The notes under the pieces: generated by a model
Told to the model about the DNA's origin: nothing
The model's database searches: none
Seen by the model: the letters and a program-made list of their open reading frames with translations, nothing else
In this document: piece by piece, positions 14,392 through 16,554 of the stretch
Layout of the letters: every line of letters begins with the position of its first letter
Position numbering within the stretch: position 1 is the first letter of the stretch
Assembly (NCBI GenBank): GCA_005889445.1
Contig: VBGS01000122.1
Span: forward strand, 1 to 16,554
Length of the DNA stretch: 16,554 nt
DNA from: Chloroflexota bacterium
GTDB lineage: Bacteria > Chloroflexota > Limnocylindria > P2-11E
Direction: 5' to 3'
Translations under genes and position numbers: made by a program

Positions 14392-16442
14392 GAGGCCGCC
14401 TCGACCACGGAGCCGGAGCGTTCGTCGGCACCGACCGGCAGCCTGACGTGGAAGACAGAGCCCTCTCCAACGGTGCTCTCCGCCCAGACGGTGCCGCCGT
14501 GCAGCTGGACGATCTGGCGCACGATCGGCAGCCCTAGACCCGTGCCCTGGATGTGCCGGGTCGCCTGCGACTCGACGCGTCCGTACCGCTCGAAGATCGC
14601 CTCGAGAGCCTCCTTGGGGATGCCCATGCCGTGATCCCGCACCAGCAGATGCACCGCCTCGCCCTCTCGCCGGGTCGTGACGACGATCTCGCCGCCGTTC
14701 GGCGAGTACTTGATCGCGTTGCTGAGCAGGTTCGCGAGGACCTGGGTGAGCTTGTCGCGATCGCCGAACAGCTGCCCGATCGTCGGATCGAGATGGACCG
14801 CGATCGGATGGGCCGGTGCGTTCGGGCGGACGTGGCCGACAGCGTCGGACACGACCAGGTTGAATGGCACGTGCTCGCGATGGAGCTGCATGCGTCCGGA
14901 CTCCATCTTGTCGAGATCGAGCATCTCGGTGATCATCCGATTCAGCCGCTGGGCGTCCTTATTGATGTCGCCGGCGTATTCGCGCATCTCGTCGATCGAG
15001 AGATCCTCGCTCCGCATCATCTCCGAGAATCCCTGGATCCCGGTAAGCGGCGTTCGAAACTCGTGGCTGACGATCGAGACGAAATCGCTTTTCGCGCGGT
15101 TCAGCCGCTCGAGCTCCGAGACCGCTTTGCGCTGCTGTCCGTACGCTTCGGCGGCCGCGATCGCAAGGCGAAGCTCCTGCGCCACCGACTCGATGAGGCG
15201 GATATCGTCCGCGCTCCATTCCCGGGAACGATCGATCTGCGAGAACGAGAGCGCGCCGGCCAGGCGACCACCGACACGGACCGGCGTCGCTGCCGCGGCG
15301 ATGACGTCCTCACGCACGACGTCGTCCGGACCGGCGGGCGCCGCGAAACGCGAATCCCGGCGCACATCGCTGACGACGACGGTGCGCCCGAGCCGCGCAG
15401 CCAGACGCGCGATCGGCACATCCGTGGCGCCGACGCCGGCGGGGGCGATCCCTGGCGCATCCCACTCGTAGCTGACGGCCAGGTCATTCTCCGACGCCCC
15501 CACGCACACGAGCACTCGAGAGACGCCGAGGACGCGCCCGAGCTCGTCGACCGTTCCGCGGGTGATCTCCTCCGGCTCGAGGCTGGCTCGCGCCCGCTGC
15601 GCGATCCGGTTGACGAGGGCCTCGCGGTCGGCTCGCGCCTCGGCCTCGGCGACGGTGAGCGCGCTGTGGAGCGACCCGGCTACGTACTGTCCCATCATCA
15701 TCGCGACCTGCAGGCGATCAGCGGTGAGGACGCCCGCTCTGTCGGTCAACAGGATGAGCGCACCGACCAGGCGCTCGCGCGAAACGAGGGGCAGGGCCGC
15801 GAACGAACGAGCTTTGGCGATCGCGGGCATCTCCTGCGCGAGCTTGGGCCATGAGTCCAGCGCCTTCGCGGTGTCAGGCACGACCAGCGACTGCCGATGG
15901 TCGATCACTCGCGTGCGGACGATCGCGGGAAGTGCGCTCGCCGAGTAGGTCTGCCCGGCGAGAGGCGCGCCGAGCGGTCCGTCGGCAGCGACCGTGCGGA
16001 ACGCCTCGAGCACGTCGTCGTAGACGATCAGCGCGAGCGTGACGTCCGCCGGAAGAACGCCCCGGACGCCGGTCACGAAATACTTTCCGATGTCCTCGAG
16101 GTCGAGCGGGCCTGCGAGTGCGGCGGCGAGCCCGAAGATCGCCGCGAGCTCCTGGTCCTTGCGCTCCTCCGCGGAGCGTGCGCCCGCGAGCGCGCTCGCG
16201 AGGCGATGCATGACCATGGCCGCGATCAGGCTTACGCCGAGCCAGATGACGAATGAGACGATCTGGATCGACGACAGCACGTCACCGGTGTCCCTCCGAG
16301 CGACGATGAGTCCACTCTCAGCCAGCTGGAGGGTGTAGAGGAACTGAACGCCCAAGAAGACGACCGCCGCGTAGAAGGTCGACGCCGCCACGTAGAAGCG
16401 CAGCGAGCGCGGGAGCTTCACATTGCCTTCTTGGTCGGCCAT
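14388..16442 (-). CDS. Membrane histidine kinase with two GAF-like sensor regions
   Basis: The product is 684 aa from ATG 16442. Two membrane helices (about 17-38 and 59-80) flank a short outer loop. Two GAF-like regions follow (about 105-275 and 285-440; DVLEAFRTVAADG, RTVVVSDVRRDSRF). A HisKA domain has the phospho-acceptor His460 in IVSHEFRTPL, and the HATPase domain shows LSNAIKYSPNGGE (N box), RDHGMGIP (G1), FERYGRV (F) and GTGLGLPIV (G2). All catalytic boxes are intact, so it is an active-looking kinase sensing a small molecule or membrane state. An in-frame TTG at 16475 would add 11 residues, but neither start has a clear Shine-Dalgarno site; ATG is preferred. It heads an operon with two receiver-domain genes. 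Confidence 0.92.
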   Translation of the reverse strand: MADQEGNVKLPRSLRFYVAASTFYAAVVFLGVQFLYTLQLAESGLIVARRDTGDVLSSIQIVSFVIWLGVSLIAAMVMHRLASALAGARSAEERKDQELAAIFGLAAALAGPLDLEDIGKYFVTGVRGVLPADVTLALIVYDDVLEAFRTVAADGPLGAPLAGQTYSASALPAIVRTRVIDHRQSLVVPDTAKALDSWPKLAQEMPAIAKARSFAALPLVSRERLVGALILLTDRAGVLTADRLQVAMMMGQYVAGSLHSALTVAEAEARADREALVNRIAQRARASLEPEEITRGTVDELGRVLGVSRVLVCVGASENDLAVSYEWDAPGIAPAGVGATDVPIARLAARLGRTVVVSDVRRDSRFAAPAGPDDVVREDVIAAAATPVRVGGRLAGALSFSQIDRSREWSADDIRLIESVAQELRLAIAAAEAYGQQRKAVSELERLNRAKSDFVSIVSHEFRTPLTGIQGFSEMMRSEDLSIDEMREYAGDINKDAQRLNRMITEMLDLDKMESGRMQLHREHVPFNLVVSDAVGHVRPNAPAHPIAVHLDPTIGQLFGDRDKLTQVLANLLSNAIKYSPNGGEIVVTTRREGEAVHLLVRDHGMGIPKEALEAIFERYGRVESQATRHIQGTGLGLPIVRQIVQLHGGTVWAESTVGEGSVFHVRLPVGADERSGSVVEAAS

Positions 16443-16474
16443 CGTACCGGCACGACGGTGGACCGAATACCCCA

Positions 16475-16499
16475 AGGCCGCAAAGACGCCTTTGCGCCT
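16475..16499. repeat. Inverted repeat in the kinase upstream region
   Basis: A perfect 7-bp stem CGCAAAG/CTTTGCG (16479-16485 and 16490-16496) has a 4-nt loop. It is extended by AGG/CCT (16475-16477 with 16497-16499) across one bulged C. It lies about 33 nt upstream of the kinase ATG, on the side from which its RNA would come. No T-tract follows on either strand, so an operator or leader structure is more likely than a terminator. Confidence 0.4.
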
Positions 16500-16517
16500 G
16501 ATCCCGAACGGCTACCG

Positions 16518-16554
16518 ATGCGCGTGATAAAAATCGAGCTCCGCGAGCGATGCG
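16518..16554 (+). CDS. Possible start of a divergent gene running off the window
   Basis: ATG 16518 opens a frame that reads MRVIKIELRERC and stays open to the edge. There is no ribosome site and too little sequence to recognise a product, so this may be chance. It would be divergent from the kinase, with the inverted repeat between them. Confidence 0.15.
   Translation, partial: MRVIKIELRERC

Noticed and set aside
14553..15854. Long + strand open frame opposite the histidine kinase
   Set aside because: It lies entirely over conserved kinase boxes on the other strand and has shadow-type composition.
16479..16525. c-di-GMP class I riboswitch
   Set aside because: Only short words (GCAAAG, CTACCGATG) are shared. 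The flanking GGCAAACC and the GGTA...TACC hairpin are missing, and GCAAAG is itself tied up in a simple stem.

Overview
The window is GC-rich bacterial DNA with short intergenic gaps and many GTG starts and overlapping stop/start codons. A LysW-type lysine/arginine gene set, a GerW/YtfJ-family protein, a lipoprotein-type dienelactone hydrolase and dense GAF/REC/cyclic-nucleotide signalling genes together suggest an uncultured Chloroflexota-like lineage (Ellin6529/Limnocylindria type). That is an inference from gene content only. No mobile element, CRISPR array or rRNA is visible.

Left part, + strand (1-2701): the 3' end of a LysW-dependent acyl-phosphate reductase (argC/lysY), then lysZ-like kinase and lysK-like carboxypeptidase genes. 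Both of the latter change frame exactly where a conserved block is missing. Next, + strand (2740-7213), is a second-messenger cassette: a CHASE2 membrane adenylate cyclase, a stand-alone GAF protein, a GAF/HD-GYP phosphodiesterase and an MBL-fold hydrolase. Junctions are tight (13-nt gap, 1-nt overlap, 2-nt gap). Both GAF domains carry the NKFDE-type signature of cyclic-nucleotide-binding GAFs, suggesting a cAMP-to-c-di-GMP relay. The MBL gene also changes frame where a conserved block is missing, the third such lesion in about 5.7 kb. A GerW/YtfJ-like gene and a small two-helix membrane protein gene, probably leaderless, follow.

Middle (7916-10427), - strand: a tRNA-Leu(UAG), a REC-GGDEF(GGDDF) regulator, a beta-hydroxyacid dehydrogenase and an unrecognised acidic protein. 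Trigger factor (tig, + strand) starts almost back-to-back with the last of these.

Right part, - strand (16442 down to 11875): an operon-like set in transcription order: a membrane histidine kinase with two GAF-like sensor regions, a single-domain response regulator, a REC-CpaE/TadZ-like ATPase and a lipoprotein dienelactone hydrolase. The first three overlap by 4 and 1 nt. Trigger factor and the hydrolase converge on a hairpin whose two arms contain the two stop codons.

The observations most worth following are the putative cAMP/GAF/HD-GYP relay and the three deletion-plus-frameshift lesions, which look either like recent gene decay or like a recurring assembly error.
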